Shown: piece by piece, positions 13,299-26,264 of the stretch
Numbering within the stretch: position 1 is the stretch's first letter
How the letters are laid out: every line of letters starts with the position of its first letter
Assembly (NCBI GenBank): GCA_963573385.1
Contig: CAUYLG010017934.1
Location: forward strand, 1 to 64,000
Direction of reading: 5' to 3'
DNA: 64,000 nt
Source: Cacajao melanocephalus
Taxonomy: Eukaryota; Chordata; Mammalia; Primates; Pitheciidae
The notes under the pieces: model-generated
What the model saw: the letters and a program-made list of their open reading frames with translations, nothing else
What the model was told of the DNA's origin: nothing
Databases searched by the model: none
Translations under genes and position numbers: made by a program

Positions 13299-13530
13299 CC
13301 CACTGACTAATTAACAGAAAAATTAATCTGCATAGAGATAAACTTTATCAAAACTACAAAATATGCAAAGATTTGTACATGCATATTAACCAGTAATCTA
13401 AGAGATAAATATAATGGTCATATATATAAATTATAGAACTGGAAAAGAAAGATCATTTCTTGAATATACAATTTTACAGAGCTTGACCTGGGAACTTGAA
13501 AAGCACTCTAAAGATAAAGAAGGCACAAGA

Positions 13531-13822
13531 GGCCAGTCATAGTGGTTTATGCCTGTAATCCCAGCATTTTGGGAGGCCAAGGTAGGCAGATCACTTGAGA
13601 CCAAGTGTTCAAAACCAGCCTGGACAACATGATGAAGCCCTGCCTCTACTAAAAATACAAAAATTAGCCAGTCCCAGTGATGCAAGCCTGTAGTCCCAGC
13701 TACTCGGGAGGCTGAGACATGAGAATCACTTGAATCCGGAGGCAAAGGCTGCAATGAACTGAGATCATGCCACCGCACTCTAGCCTGGGTGACAGAGTGA
13801 GACCCTGTCTCCAAAAAACAAA
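13531..13822 (+). mobile_element. Alu, full dimer
   Basis: Plus-orientation Alu from 'ggccagtcatagtgg' through 'ctactaaaaatacaaaaatt' and 'gcctgggtgacagagtgag' to a short A-rich tail. Diverged AluS or AluJ. The 135-codon minus frame at 13,431-13,838 is its antisense translation. Confidence 0.96.
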
Positions 13823-13829
13823 AAGACAT

Positions 13830-14800
13830 AAGAAGCAATAGACAAGGGAGATGGAGAAAATTTAGAAAATACCCTTAAATGACAACCAATGGGTAATTGA
13901 AAGAGTGTGCAGAGTAACAAGCACTCCTAGATTCAATAAACACCCAGAGGAGCATCAGAAGCACTTCATCCTCTTCTCCAGATAGCTAATTTCTACCCCA
14001 ACTTAAATCCCCAGATCAAAACTCTCCTCATTCTTAAAGATTTCCTAAAGCACTCCAACCCACATGTTATCACATTCTTCTCCAAACTCTTAGAGAAGTG
14101 TGTTGCCACAGGCTTCGTTCAGGATCGGATTGCGATGTCTAGTAAAATACAACAGCTTTGCTTTGCTGTTGATCGGCTTTTTCCTTCTTGAACATCTTGC
14201 TTTTCTCATGAGACCAGAACATACTTGTGGATTGTGTACACGACTTGCTTCTCCATGTCACTCAGAGAACATAACACAGTGACTGCAATGGTCACTCAAC
14301 ACATATCCGTCGTTTGTCAAAATGTGTCCGATTTTACCCACACCATCAGGAAATGATCCAAGAACTCCCAGCTAGTATAGTGAATTCTTACAATTTCATG
14401 TGGCCTTGACATTCATTTTGAACGCAGGTTTAACTTTCTCATGCCAAAGCAGGGCTCAGTCATCCTTAACGTAGTTTCTAGCTCTGTCTCTCCTTCCAGT
14501 ACCTCAGTGAAGTTGATCCAGTTGTTGGCCTGTAACGGGAATGACAGCAGAGGTTACTGCCCAGATATCAGAAGTAAAACATGACACCCAAATGGCCAGT
14601 GGCCAGAGATAAGAACTTAGAGGCATTCTTCCTGCCTACAGCACTGGGCTCCCACTTTTTAGCGGCTTCCTTTAAACTGATCCTTTAGGCATTTACCCGG
14701 GAACTTAAACATGATCCACACCGTATTCTTCTGTAGACACCTGCTAGTTGTTGCACTCTCCCAGCCTTTTTATTCCTGCCTTGCCTGACCTGGAAATGGA
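13830..14800. other. Intergenic, nothing recognised
   Basis: Single-copy-looking DNA with no supportable gene or repeat. Confidence 0.4.
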
Positions 14801-14807
14801 GGACTGC

Positions 14808-14896
14808 CCTTCCCACTCATTTCTCTAATGATTAGTGATGTTGAACATTGTTTCTTATGCTTGTTGACCACATATACATCTTCTTTTGAAAAGTGT
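14808..14896 (-). mobile_element. Short isolated L1 fragment
   Basis: About 80 bases resembling the L1 section at 15,786-15,862 in the same orientation ('ttagtgatgttgaacattg', then 'cttcttttgaaaagtgt'). Sequence on both sides is not L1. Either a separate broken L1 or a piece duplicated from the neighbouring L1. Confidence 0.75.
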
Positions 14897-14899
14897 GCC

Positions 14900-15395
14900 C
14901 TCTATGCAAGAACTGTAAGTAATAAATCTTTGAACTTACTTCCTACTGCAGTGGTGGGTTGAATTTGTGCCTTCCATCTGAGGAACCAGTAGCTACCCCA
15001 GGCTGAGTTTGCCCTAGGATGCTGGGAAGAACACAAGGCCAGGCTCCCGGTGCCAGAGCAATAGTGACGTGAGTATAAACTGGACATGGGTCATACAAGA
15101 GCCATCAAGATGTCTGCCAATACAAACACATTTTCTGTGTGAAAGTCATCTGGTCATAGGCTGGGCAGCTAAGCATTAGGATTTTCATGAGGTAAAAGAA
15201 GGATCCCATGAAAGGTGCACTATAGACACCCACTCCCAGCTTCCTTTTATTTATCACTAGCACAGGACTGCTAGCCACTTTGGTACTGGAACATCAATTT
15301 AGCTAGGAGCTCTCAAGTTACCTGGTCACCCATAGCTAAACTAAGCTTTTTAGTTTAATTTAGCTAATTTAATTTAGTTTAGTTTAGCTCTTTAG
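14900..15395. other. Intergenic; A/T-rich inverted repeat at right end
   Basis: Mostly unrecognised. The last 60 bases are made of TTTAG/CTAAA words. An 11-base perfect inverted repeat (AGCTAAACTAA at 15,334-15,344 and its complement at 15,379-15,389) lies directly before the point where L1 sequence begins. Confidence 0.6.
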
Positions 15396-17579
<2,184 letters not shown>

Positions 17580-18070
17580 TGGTCCAAACCTTACCACTGG
17601 CTAGCCCCAATACTCGAGAGCTCTGTCAACATTGCACCCACTTTTCAAGGCCCTACTTAGATTTGCCCCCAGCCCAAGAAACTTACCCTTCTATTTCTTC
17701 CCTTGTCAGAATTTATCCTCCTCTCCCCCTAAAAGATGACATTTGTAATAATTTCACCATTGATGACTTGCATTCAGATAAGCTTCCTTACACAAATGAG
17801 AGGCATGGAGCCAGAGCTGGTAAGCTGGTGGCGTACATAGATCAACACATGTCATGTCTCAGCTGAAATGAAGTAAGCACTTCTTATGTAGATTCACAGG
17901 GATGGAGGGTGTGTGCATCAGGAAAAATAATTAAGTTGAAAACTACATATTTATGTGAGTTTCACACACATAAATAATGCTAGAAAAAATATGAAGGGTT
18001 ACAATCAAAATAACCCTGAATTCATTTGGATTTATTTTTCAGTTTATTTTTTGTTTTGTTTTGGTTTTGG
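17580..18070. other. Intergenic, nothing recognised
   Basis: Unique-looking sequence after the L1. A 106-codon frame starting at 17,546 begins in L1 and has no domain. Confidence 0.4.
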
Positions 18071-18074
18071 TTGC

Positions 18075-18225
18075 TTTTTGAGACAGGGTCTTGAGTTGTT
18101 GCCCAGGCTGGAGTGCAGTGGTATGATCTCAGCTCATGCAGCCTAGACCTCCTGGGCTCAAGCAATCCTCCCACCTCAGCCTCCATAAGTGCTGGGATTA
18201 CAGGCATGAGCCACCGCACCTGGCC
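18075..18225 (-). mobile_element. Internally deleted Alu
   Basis: Minus-orientation Alu that has the start of the right arm ('gagacagggtcttgag' to 'cccacctcagcctcc') joined directly to the outer end of the left arm ('aagtgctgggattacaggc' to 'gcacctggcc'). About half of the dimer is missing; the join lies between homologous stretches of the two arms. Confidence 0.9.
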
Positions 18226-18229
18226 AGAT

Positions 18230-18970
18230 TTTTTTTTAATGAGTCTTATTCATTACCTTAACACTATTATTTGTAACAGACTGCTGATGACATATCTCAC
18301 AACTGATAGAGCCCACCAGAACGTGTTAACAGCGAGGCTGAAAGCTGCTGAACTGATAATGCCGCCTCTGGCTTCAAAGGCTTTGGAAGGCACAAGCTGT
18401 ATCTTCTTTGCTTAAAGGTCTTAGCCCTGTGCTTCAGTCATAGGAGGAACTTTGAATTGTGAATGGTGTTTACCCAAACTGCCTTTATCAGACCTGAATG
18501 AGGGTTCAGTCAGACAAGCTCCCAGAGTAGAAGAGAGAGCATCCCCAGGAATCCAGTAGTTGGTAAACAAGCCTTTACTGCACTCCCTCGGGAAATGAAG
18601 CCCTGTAAGTAGGCACTCTAGATAATGGATGGTGGGGAAAAAGTCTGTCCCCACCCTGTAAAGTGGGTGTGTGGGAGACAAGACCAACAAATATGTAATC
18701 AGCATAAACACAACGAGAAAAATACAGTCATTCCAAGAGTATGTTGAGGGAGAAGAATGAATGGGTAAGGTGGGAGAAATGAACCACAAGATCACTGGAG
18801 AGAGAAGAGCCTGGTTGTTGTGTCTCTGGTTCACCTAGTCATTAGTACCCTAAGAGCAGAGAAATCCAGAAAGCAGTCTGCCAGGGGCCTCTGCCTATTC
18901 TCCACTGGTGCAAAGGGCTGAGATTAGCAAAGTCTTGCTCTGAACTTCATAAGGCTTTGTTTAAAATGTG
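18230..18970. other. Intergenic, nothing recognised
   Basis: Unique-looking. The 137-codon minus frame at 18,421-18,834 is the longest non-repeat frame nearby. It shows no domain, signal peptide or composition that would support coding. Confidence 0.4.
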
Positions 18971-18977
18971 AAGATGT

Positions 18978-19046
18978 CAGAGTCCACTCCATCTACTAGG
19001 GAAGGGTGACCCCAGAGTCTACTCCATCCCCTAGGGAAGGGAACCC
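18978..19046. repeat. Two-copy 35-bp tandem repeat
   Basis: Two adjacent diverged copies with a period of 35: one at 18,978-19,012 and one at 19,013-19,046. Both contain 'cagagtc.actccatc' and 'ctagggaaggg'. The second copy lies inside the frame that leads into the WD40 fragment. Confidence 0.9.
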
Positions 19047-19284
19047 AGATGAGTCTCTCCCTATATGGTTCTTTCTAGAGCATTCATGTGGTCACCCACA
19101 CATGAGAATGGGAGGACAACTTCGCATGGAATGTGTTTTAGCTGTAGATGATTGTCCAGCTCTTGATCTCTTTGCTACCACTAGTTTTGATGGAAACCTC
19201 ATTGTATGGAATGTGGAAACCCCGTTGGTCTCTGTGGCTTTCAAAAGACACTGTGTGTCGCTCTCAGAGAGAAATGCCAAATGA
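19006..19284 (+). pseudogene. WD40-repeat gene fragment or decayed exon
   Basis: An open plus frame whose middle reads like one WD40 repeat. The segment LFATTSFDGNLIVWNVET, coded at about 19,168-19,221, has the canonical order of the last two strands of a blade (x-A-T-x-S-x-D-G-x-x-x-V-W-x). Upstream lie 'GHPH' and an acidic 'VDDCP' turn, where a GH and a D/P turn are expected. A plausible splice acceptor, 'tatatggttctttctag', ends at 19,078. No convincing donor follows, and the frame stops soon after the repeat. WD40 proteins carry several repeats; only one is visible here and no second exon was found in the window. Best reading: a broken exon or a small duplicated piece of a WD40 gene. A live exon with an unusual donor is less likely. 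Parent gene not identified. Confidence 0.45.
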
Positions 19285-19391
19285 CAAAGGAAGGTTGGAG
19301 ATTCAAACTGGCTTCCTTTCAAGTTACTTTAGTTGGTGATTAGGTGAAAAAGGAATCTTGCTGCTGTTAGACTGGCTTCCCTGTGATCATT

Positions 19392-19822
19392 CAGTTGACC
19401 CTTTAACCACACAAGTTTGAATGATGCAGGTCCACTTCTATGCAAATTTTCTTCTGCCTCTACCAACCTTGAGACAGCAACACCAATCCCTTCTCTTCCT
19501 CCTCCTGCTGCTCTGGCTACTCAACGTAAAGATAACGAGGATGAAGACCTTTATGCTGATCCACTTCCACTTAATGAATAGTAAATATATTTTCTCTTCC
19601 TTAAAATTTCTTAGTAACATTTTTTTTCTCTAGCTTACTTTATTGTAAGAACACAGTACAGAATACATATACAAAATATGTGTTGATTGCTTATGTTATC
19701 AGTAAGGCTTCTGGTCAACAGTAGGATACTAGTTAAGTTTTTGAAGAGTCAAAAGTTATACACAGAATTTTCTACTGTGCAGGAGTTAGCACCTCAACCG
19801 TCACATTATTCAAGAGTCAACT
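19392..19822 (+). mobile_element. Tigger2a/MER2-type DNA transposon
   Basis: A non-autonomous TcMar-Tigger element of about 431 bases. It starts with the terminal repeat 'cagttgaccctttaacca' and ends with 'caagagtcaacta', the decayed inverse. Internal landmarks include 'tgatccacttccacttaatg' near 19,557 and 'aggcttctggtcaacagta' near 19,706. A TA follows the right end, as expected for this superfamily; the left TA is mutated. The small frames inside it are not genes. Confidence 0.92.
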
Positions 19823-19829
19823 ATATATT

Positions 19830-21190
19830 CACTATTTGTATATAAATCTCAGGATTTATATCTCCTTTTATTTAATCTCCTTTTATGTGAAACGTTCTTC
19901 CTAACTTCTTTCTGCAATATCATTTAAATGAGCTGGAGAAATGGGCAGCCTCGCTCTCCTATATTTGACTATCCCAAGAATTCTCAGGTGATACGACTTA
20001 GCAATATTTGTGTGGCCTCCAAAAAAACTGGAAAATCAGTTCTTAAAGAATTAAACCATTCCATTGAGCAGCTTTGCAAGTATTCAGTTGCCTGTCTGCT
20101 ATGGGAAAAAATTAACAGGTTAGTAGTTAATTTTTAAAAGTACTGCATGTACTTTTCTGCATGTACTTGATCCTGGAGAATCTAGGATTGCTGTTTTCAA
20201 ACCAATTTCAAAGATCATTTTCATTTATTTATAACCTCATATTTCCAGTATCATGCTATGTCTGTTTTTATGAAGATCAAATTTTACTACCACAGATTCA
20301 TCACTTTTAGGTCAAAAACAGTGGAATAGAGGAAAATAATCTAAATGCCCTAGACTTACTAATGACTTATGTTATTAATAATGATAGTAGGTAAGTCTTA
20401 TCAACTCTCCCTAGTTTAGCTTCTCCCACTTCAAGAAAGGAGATAACCATAGTGTCCCATGCAGGACTGAGGAGATCAAATGAGAAAATGCGCATGAATC
20501 TCTTTTGTAAAGAATAAGACATCCCAATGTTAATGACAGTACGATGACAGTACTGCTGTTACTATTTTTACCCTCACTGAGATCACAGGGCACCGGCCAC
20601 CAGATTCAAAAGGGTCATTAAAATCCACATTTAAGGATAAGCAAGATCCCACTCCTTTCATCGAAATGTAATAGTGTGGCATTTGACAATGTAGCTTTGA
20701 TTCTCAGAAGTATAATTCATTCAAACTGAAATGGGCTGAAAGATTCTTGGACAATCTAGGGACTATCCACATTTTTATTTATGAGTATTTTCTCTGTATC
20801 AAAGCAACTAACCTTTTCTTAATTCTTCTTCTAAAAATAAAGGTAAGTTTTAACCCACTTCTATGTTCATTTTTCCTTCTGACATCACGTGAGGCTGACA
20901 CTTTTTCATTTGTGTAGGATAGGCTCAGATCAGCCTGATTCAAAAAGAGTAAGATCATTATCCCAGAAGAAGTGAGAGTAAAGCAGAAATGGTCTTATCC
21001 TTCTATATGATGGAGGCAGCCTACGTAACCTGTCTAGCCCTGTTTTTTAATTTCACTCTAGAGCTAATAAAACACACTCAGTGATAATTCTATTAGCAAG
21101 AGATAGTGAAAAATAATGGCAATAAATCTGCAGGATGATCCAGGTTTCTAGAGCTTCTACAGATCATCTAAGAGAATCAAGTTAATATCT
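19830..21190. other. Intergenic, nothing recognised
   Basis: About 1.3 kb of A/T-rich unique-looking DNA. A 69-codon plus frame at 19,928-20,137 was examined; it has no known motif. Confidence 0.4.
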
Positions 21191-21260
21191 GAATGCATTA
21201 ATGTATGTGTGCCTGGCACATAGGATGCTTCACAAATGTGGTAGCTTTTAATATTGTGTG
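21190..21260 (+). mobile_element. MIR 3' fragment
   Basis: 'gtgcctggcacataggatgc' near 21,210 followed by a diverged 'tcacaaatgtggtagctttta' matches the 3' end of MIR. Confidence 0.55.
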
Positions 21261-21269
21261 ACAGCAGAT

Positions 21270-21566
21270 TCTTTTTTTTTTTTTCTTTTTTAGACAGGGT
21301 CTTGATCTGTCGCCCAGGCTAAGCACAGTGGCACAAACACTGCTCACTGCAGCCTTGACCTCCTGGGCTCAAGCAATCCTCCCACCTCAGTCTCCCAAAT
21401 CACCGGGATCACAGGTGTGTGCCACCTTGCCCTGCAATTTTTTTTTTTATAAATAGGGTCTCCCTATGTTTCCAGGGCTGGCCTTGAACTTCTGGACTTA
21501 AGTGAATCCTCCTACCTCAGCCTCCCAAAGTGCTGTGATTACAGGCATGAGACACCACTCCCAGCC
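21270..21566 (-). mobile_element. AluJ, full dimer
   Basis: Minus-orientation Alu with a long T-run at left, 'gacagggtcttgatctgtcg', an internal T-rich linker and the end 'caccactcccagcc'. Divergence fits AluJ. Confidence 0.95.
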
Positions 21567-21569
21567 AGT

Positions 21570-21965
21570 GGATCTTGATTTATGAGGTGGGACAATGCAC
21601 CACAACTAGGCCTGTCTTGTGTTTCTTACTCTAATTTTCAACTCCTTGATCCTATTGTGTAAAGTGGAAGCCCAATAACAGTCATAGACAGTACTTCTCA
21701 GGCCCCGTCTTCACCCCCTGTCAAACTGTGGCATCCATTAAAGTCCTGCCAGAATGATCTGGGGGTCCGCAGGTAGTGTCTCATTTTGAAAGATAAGCAG
21801 GTCTTCTTGTCTTCTACAAAGGACTTGTACCTCAGCCTTCCTGTAAACAGACCCATCCAAGAAACCCTCTGAGACATCATTAAATGTTAGGGTAAATACA
21901 GTATCATTTGCCAAAATAAGACCTGGCTCACTTACCATAGTTTCCCCACAGGAGATAGCACAGTA
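21570..21965. other. Intergenic, nothing recognised
   Basis: Unique-looking. Minus frames of 60 and 119 codons at 21,698-22,097 overlap each other and extend into a MIR; no domain seen. Confidence 0.4.
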
Positions 21966-21969
21966 CCTG

Positions 21970-22092
21970 GAACCAAGATTTTGGAAACTGACAGACTGAG
22001 AATCAAACCCAGCTATTACTAAGAGTGACATTGAATAAGTTATTTGACCTTTCTGATCCTTATGTTCCTTGTAATAGTAGCTATTTAGAATC
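21970..22092 (+). mobile_element. MIR
   Basis: Follows the MIR core in plus orientation: 'agaatcaaacccagctatta' and 'agttatttgacctttctgat' near 22,000-22,060, corresponding to the 'ttcaaatcctggctctgcca' and 'agttacttaacctctctgtg' blocks. Confidence 0.7.
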
Positions 22093-22164
22093 CACAATAT
22101 ATTTGGTCAATCTGTTGCTTCTGTACAAAATTTGTATTTTATCAAATATTTATATGTAATTTAT

Positions 22165-22375
22165 TAAGTGCTTAGCAAATGTCAACTAATTTAATTCTCC
22201 TAACAAGCCTATGGTGTAGGTACCATTTTTATCCACATCTTGTAGATGAAGCCAGCAAGGCACAAGGAGATCAAATAATTCACTCAAGGTCACACAGAGT
22301 ATGGCAGAGGCAAAATTCAAACTCAGGTATTTTGGCTACTGAATCCTTATTTTTAACCATCATCCTAGGTAATCT
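22165..22375 (-). mobile_element. MIR
   Basis: Minus-orientation MIR of nearly full length. 'aattctcctaacaagcctat', 'cttgtagatgaagccagcaa' and 'actcaaggtcacacagagta' match the complemented consensus in order. It lies tail to tail with the plus MIR just upstream. Confidence 0.8.
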
Positions 22376-22395
22376 TTAACAGTCAAACAAGGAGG

Positions 22396-22683
22396 TATTT
22401 TTTTTAACTTTTTCAGGGAAGTAGTGCTGGAATGCAACGGCAGGCACGATCTCGGCTCACTGCAACCTCCGCCTCCCGGGTTCAAGCAATTCTCCTGCCT
22501 CAGCCTCCTGAGTAGCTGGGATCACACACGCGCACCACCATGCATGGCTGTTTTTTGTGTATCTTTAGTAGAGATGATGTTTCACCATGTTGGCCAGGCT
22601 GGTCTTGAACTCCTGACCTCATGATCCACCTGCCTCAGCCTCCCAAAGTGCTGGAATTACAGGCGTGAGCCACCACACCCGGC
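22396..22683 (-). mobile_element. AluS, full dimer
   Basis: Minus-orientation Alu with a T-rich left end, 'cgatctcggctcactgcaac', 'gtagagatgatgtttcacca' and the end 'gtgagccaccacacccggc'. The tail-side arm is slightly altered. Confidence 0.96.
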
Positions 22684-22754
22684 TTGTACAATACTTTCAT
22701 AGTATTATTTTCTACATTATTTTGGAATGTTCACCAAGTACTTTTACTTTATTG

Positions 22755-22930
22755 CTTCATTAAAATTTCCAGCAATCTTCTAAGGCAGGCAGTGAAGTTT
22801 CTATAACCTCATTTTACAAATGGTCAAATGCAACTCAGAGAGCTTAAGGAATTTTTGCAAGTTCACACACCTAACAAGTGATGGGATCTATCAGAATATC
22901 AATCTAATTTTTAAAGCTTTCAGTTCATTT
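22755..22930 (-). mobile_element. MIR
   Basis: Complemented MIR: 'cctcattttacaaatggtca' near 22,807 and 'gagagcttaaggaatttttg' near 22,837 match the standard 'ccattttacagatgaggaaa' and 'gagaggttaagtaacttgcc' blocks. Confidence 0.72.
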
Positions 22931-22964
22931 ATTCTCTGGACAACAATAAATAGTTGAAAAATTT

Positions 22965-23115
22965 GTGGGTTCTGGAACTCAATAGTCTTCGGCACAAATC
23001 TTCATTCTTTCTCTTAAAAGTATGACCTTACACAAGTCATTCTCTAAGCTGCAGACACCTCATCATTAAAATGAAGTAATACTACTTATATCACAGTATT
23101 TGGAAAGATTATAAT
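22965..23115 (+). mobile_element. MIR
   Basis: Plus-orientation MIR with 'gtgggttctggaactcaata' and 'atgaccttacacaagtcatt' blocks; ends in A/T-rich sequence. Confidence 0.6.
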
Positions 23116-23265
23116 TTAAATTATTATAATACATTATATAAAATATATTATAAATACATATAAAAACATGCATATATAATGTGTGTAATCTAATATGTAC
23201 GTATGCATAAAATATATACATATACATAAGTAAGCATGTGTGTATGTGTGTATATAATCTAATAC
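23110..23265. repeat. A/T-rich and TATG/CA low-complexity tract
   Basis: About 150 bases of ATATA/TATGTG words, including 'gcatgtgtgtatgtgtgtat' near 23,233. Degenerate simple repeat. Confidence 0.8.
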
Positions 23266-23279
23266 CAGTACGATCCCAA

Positions 23280-23960
23280 GTTTCCTTTTCCTCCTTTTAG
23301 ATGGGATCAATCAGAAGAAACACTCTACTGATTGCTCAATCGTCAGCTGCTCTACTTCCAAATCTCCCAAACCTTTTCAGCATTAGGATATTCACCAAAG
23401 ACTCCTGAATGCTTTTTTTCTTCCCCAAAACTGTTTAATTCTTTGGTGCTCAGTTGCCCCATCAGACTGAAAATGTTCCAGTTTTATTGATTACATTACA
23501 TTCGTCTCTTTGGAAAAACTAAGCAAAACCTCCATTATTTTCTTTGAACTATTTCCTCTTGGGGGCCAAGTTGGAGGCTGTATGTTATATTTTTATAAAA
23601 AGAATGATTTGTGTAAGATCAATAAAAAGAAATGCATTACAAAAGTGATCTTCCCACCCTGAACTAAGCCTTCTCTATGTCAAATAAACCTATCTGTGGC
23701 TTCATGTTTTCCTTCTATATTTATGAATAGTTTATTAAGAATATAATGGATGAATACTTTTTAGTCAAAAAATATTAGACTTTAACAGGGAACGCATAAT
23801 TTGTCATTTGTGACTGGATATGTCATTTAGTCTGTTCTTGTACTCATATGTTTGCATTTAAACTCTCCTAAATCAGTAGAAACCATAAGTGACATTTAAA
23901 GAAGAAATTCAAGAAAAGCAGTTCTTTTCACTTGTTCCATTACAAAATGAAACTTCCCTA
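23280..23960. other. Intergenic, nothing recognised
   Basis: A/T-rich unique-looking sequence without supportable features. Confidence 0.4.
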
Positions 23961-23964
23961 CTTT

Positions 23965-24045
23965 GGACTAGATGGCATAATGCCTGGTGCAGAATTGGCA
24001 CTGAATATATTTTTGTTGAATGACTAAATGAATGAATGAGATCAT
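23965..24045 (+). mobile_element. L2 3' end
   Basis: 'taatgcctggtgcagaattg', then 'ttttgttgaatgactaaatg' and 'aatgaatgag' match the last bases and short tail repeat of L2. Confidence 0.6.
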
Positions 24046-24049
24046 CTAA

Positions 24050-24805
24050 GCATCTTACTGAAGTATATGAATTATGACACTTTCAAGAAATATGCTTTAT
24101 GAATCTTTTCCATATATATGTGAAGTAATTTCACTTAGAGCTAATATTTTCTTCAAGTATTAATACTTTGAAAACCTGTTTTAATGAATAGTGATAATAT
24201 TTGGTGAGCATATTGATCATATTACACAAATAGATCTCTTTCACACAGACATACACTGTTGCTCTCTGTTCTAGAATAAAAAATATGAAGATAAATATCA
24301 GACTTTCTCCACCTAAATAATTACAATTTCTGAATTAGTAAATTAAGTGAGGTTGTATTGTATCCAATTTTAATACTTTATGTTTAAATTGGAATCCATT
24401 TTCATACTGAGATACGAAAAACATATGGTTGCCAACATTGTAGTACCAGCCCCTGGGCAGGGTGCATCACCTTGCAGAGTGAATGCATGAACTCACATAG
24501 ACCGACCCTCAGCTGTCTTATTAGTTGAGTAATTGAAGCTCCTTAAGCCTTTTCTCAAAATGCCTTCTTTCCTCCCTTTTAGCTTACAGTGTCCAGTGGA
24601 AAAATTCCTGTTTCTCTAGCATGATCCTGCCATTTCCTCCCTATAGAAGGCTGCAGTCCTGATAAGCTCCCATTCAGGGTGCCTCCATGGATGGAGTGTC
24701 TCTGGAGAGAGAAAAGAGTATGGGAATACATAGCTCACGGTAACTATGGCCTCAAGGCGCAGGGGTGCACTCGGGAGTGGGAGGAGACTCGGGTGGCCTT
24801 TATAC
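24050..24805. other. Intergenic, nothing recognised
   Basis: Unique-looking, A/T-rich on the left. A 70-codon plus frame at 24,679-24,891 ends in a MIR and is not supported as a gene. Confidence 0.4.
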
Positions 24806-24807
24806 CT

Positions 24808-24892
24808 GGAACGGTGAATTTGGAATCAAGAAATCCCAAGTCCAGGTTCAGAGCTGTTGTTAACTGTGAGATCCTCCTCTTCTGTATTTAAG
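24808..24892 (+). mobile_element. MIR fragment
   Basis: 'tttggaatcaagaaatccca', 'aggttcagagctgttgttaa' and 'ctgtgagatcctcctcttct' match the 5' half of MIR. Confidence 0.55.
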
Positions 24893-24894
24893 AA

Positions 24895-25640
24895 AAAAAT
24901 CATCAAAACTCAGTGTTTTAAATGACCTCAAGTATCATCCAATCTGAGTCAGAGGGAATCACCACTTCCCAGTGCAATAGGCTTAGATTTCCTGGGTTGA
25001 GATTTCCTGTTTCACAGTCTCTTACAGACAGAAATGGAAGTAAAGTGATGTGAGCCAGACCTGGCTTAGTTATTATTTCACTGTTTGGAACCTCTGTGCC
25101 CTGCATCAGAGTAGCATGTCCTTATTTTGGTCTTCTGTGAAAGATTGAGATTCTTGATGGGAAGTTTCAATGGATCACTTTTTCCATCTCCAATGTTTTG
25201 TGACTCTGTATTCTTTTGAAAAGGAGGGTCGATCATTACTGGTAACTTCAGTAAGCCAAAGTTAACCCCACAGCTAACACTGATACATAAAAATTTTCTG
25301 TATCCTCTCTCCACTCACTCTGCTACTGTAAAAGAAAACAAAACTTCAAATACAAAAAATCAAATAAGCTTGTGAAATGTCTGATACATACAGGAAATAT
25401 TTTATCATAATGAAGCTATAACATATTAGCATCAAAGTTAAAATGTTATAAAGAGAATATTAATAAATACATCAATTGTTAAATTAATATTTGTTATTTT
25501 TAAACTACCATTTACTGAATATTTATTGTGAGTCAGACTCATAGTGAATAGAAAATATAATAATAATATGCCATACATTAGTCCAGATATAATTTAATCA
25601 GAAGAAAGACATGTGGATTACATGTTTAAAATACTGATCA
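24895..25640. other. Intergenic, nothing recognised
   Basis: Unique-looking, becoming very A/T-rich after 25,330. No gene recognised. Confidence 0.4.
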
Positions 25641-25649
25641 AAATAAAGA

Positions 25650-26260
25650 TGTGCTAACCATAAAAATGGAAGATGAAATAGACTTTAAAGTAAAAAAAGG
25701 TTATCACACATCAGAAAAATACAACAAACCTGAACCAACAAACATCAGCAACGTAACTCCAAATTATTAGATCAAACCGTATGAAATTGCCAATAGTTGA
25801 CCATTTTTTGACCTACAAAAGCAACAATGCATATAAAGGTCAATAAAAATATAGTAAATTGAATTTCTTAAAGTGCAGTTTTTAACACAATTATTACAGA
25901 CTGATTAATCAAGTGATCAAAAAATGATGTTGGTGAGTTAAACAGCATGAGGAAGATATTTGATAAATTCACATATTTAGAACATTAGAACTCTTAAATA
26001 ATCTGAATTCTTTTCAATTTTCCAGGGGATGTTTCCAAAAACGGAACACATACCAGCCCGTAAAAGACATTTCAATAAATATTAAGGAATTGATTGATAA
26101 AACATGCAGACTGTATTCTCCAACACAATGCAATGAGAACTCAATTTCAAAGAACAAGAAAAAAAAATACTTTTGTGTGTTCAGAAACTGAAAGAAATAT
26201 GGTTCTAAATTATTCATAACTCGCAAAGGAACTTATAAAAGAAATTAGAAATAATGCCAG
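25650..26260 (+). mobile_element. L1M/HAL1-like relic
   Basis: Plus-orientation ancient L1. 'gaaatagactttaaagtaaa' near 25,675, 'ttcaataaatattaaggaat' near 26,071 and 'aaaagaaattagaaataatg' near 26,236 match blocks of old L1 ORF2 in order. No reading frame remains. Confidence 0.6.
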
Positions 26261-26264
26261 TCCA

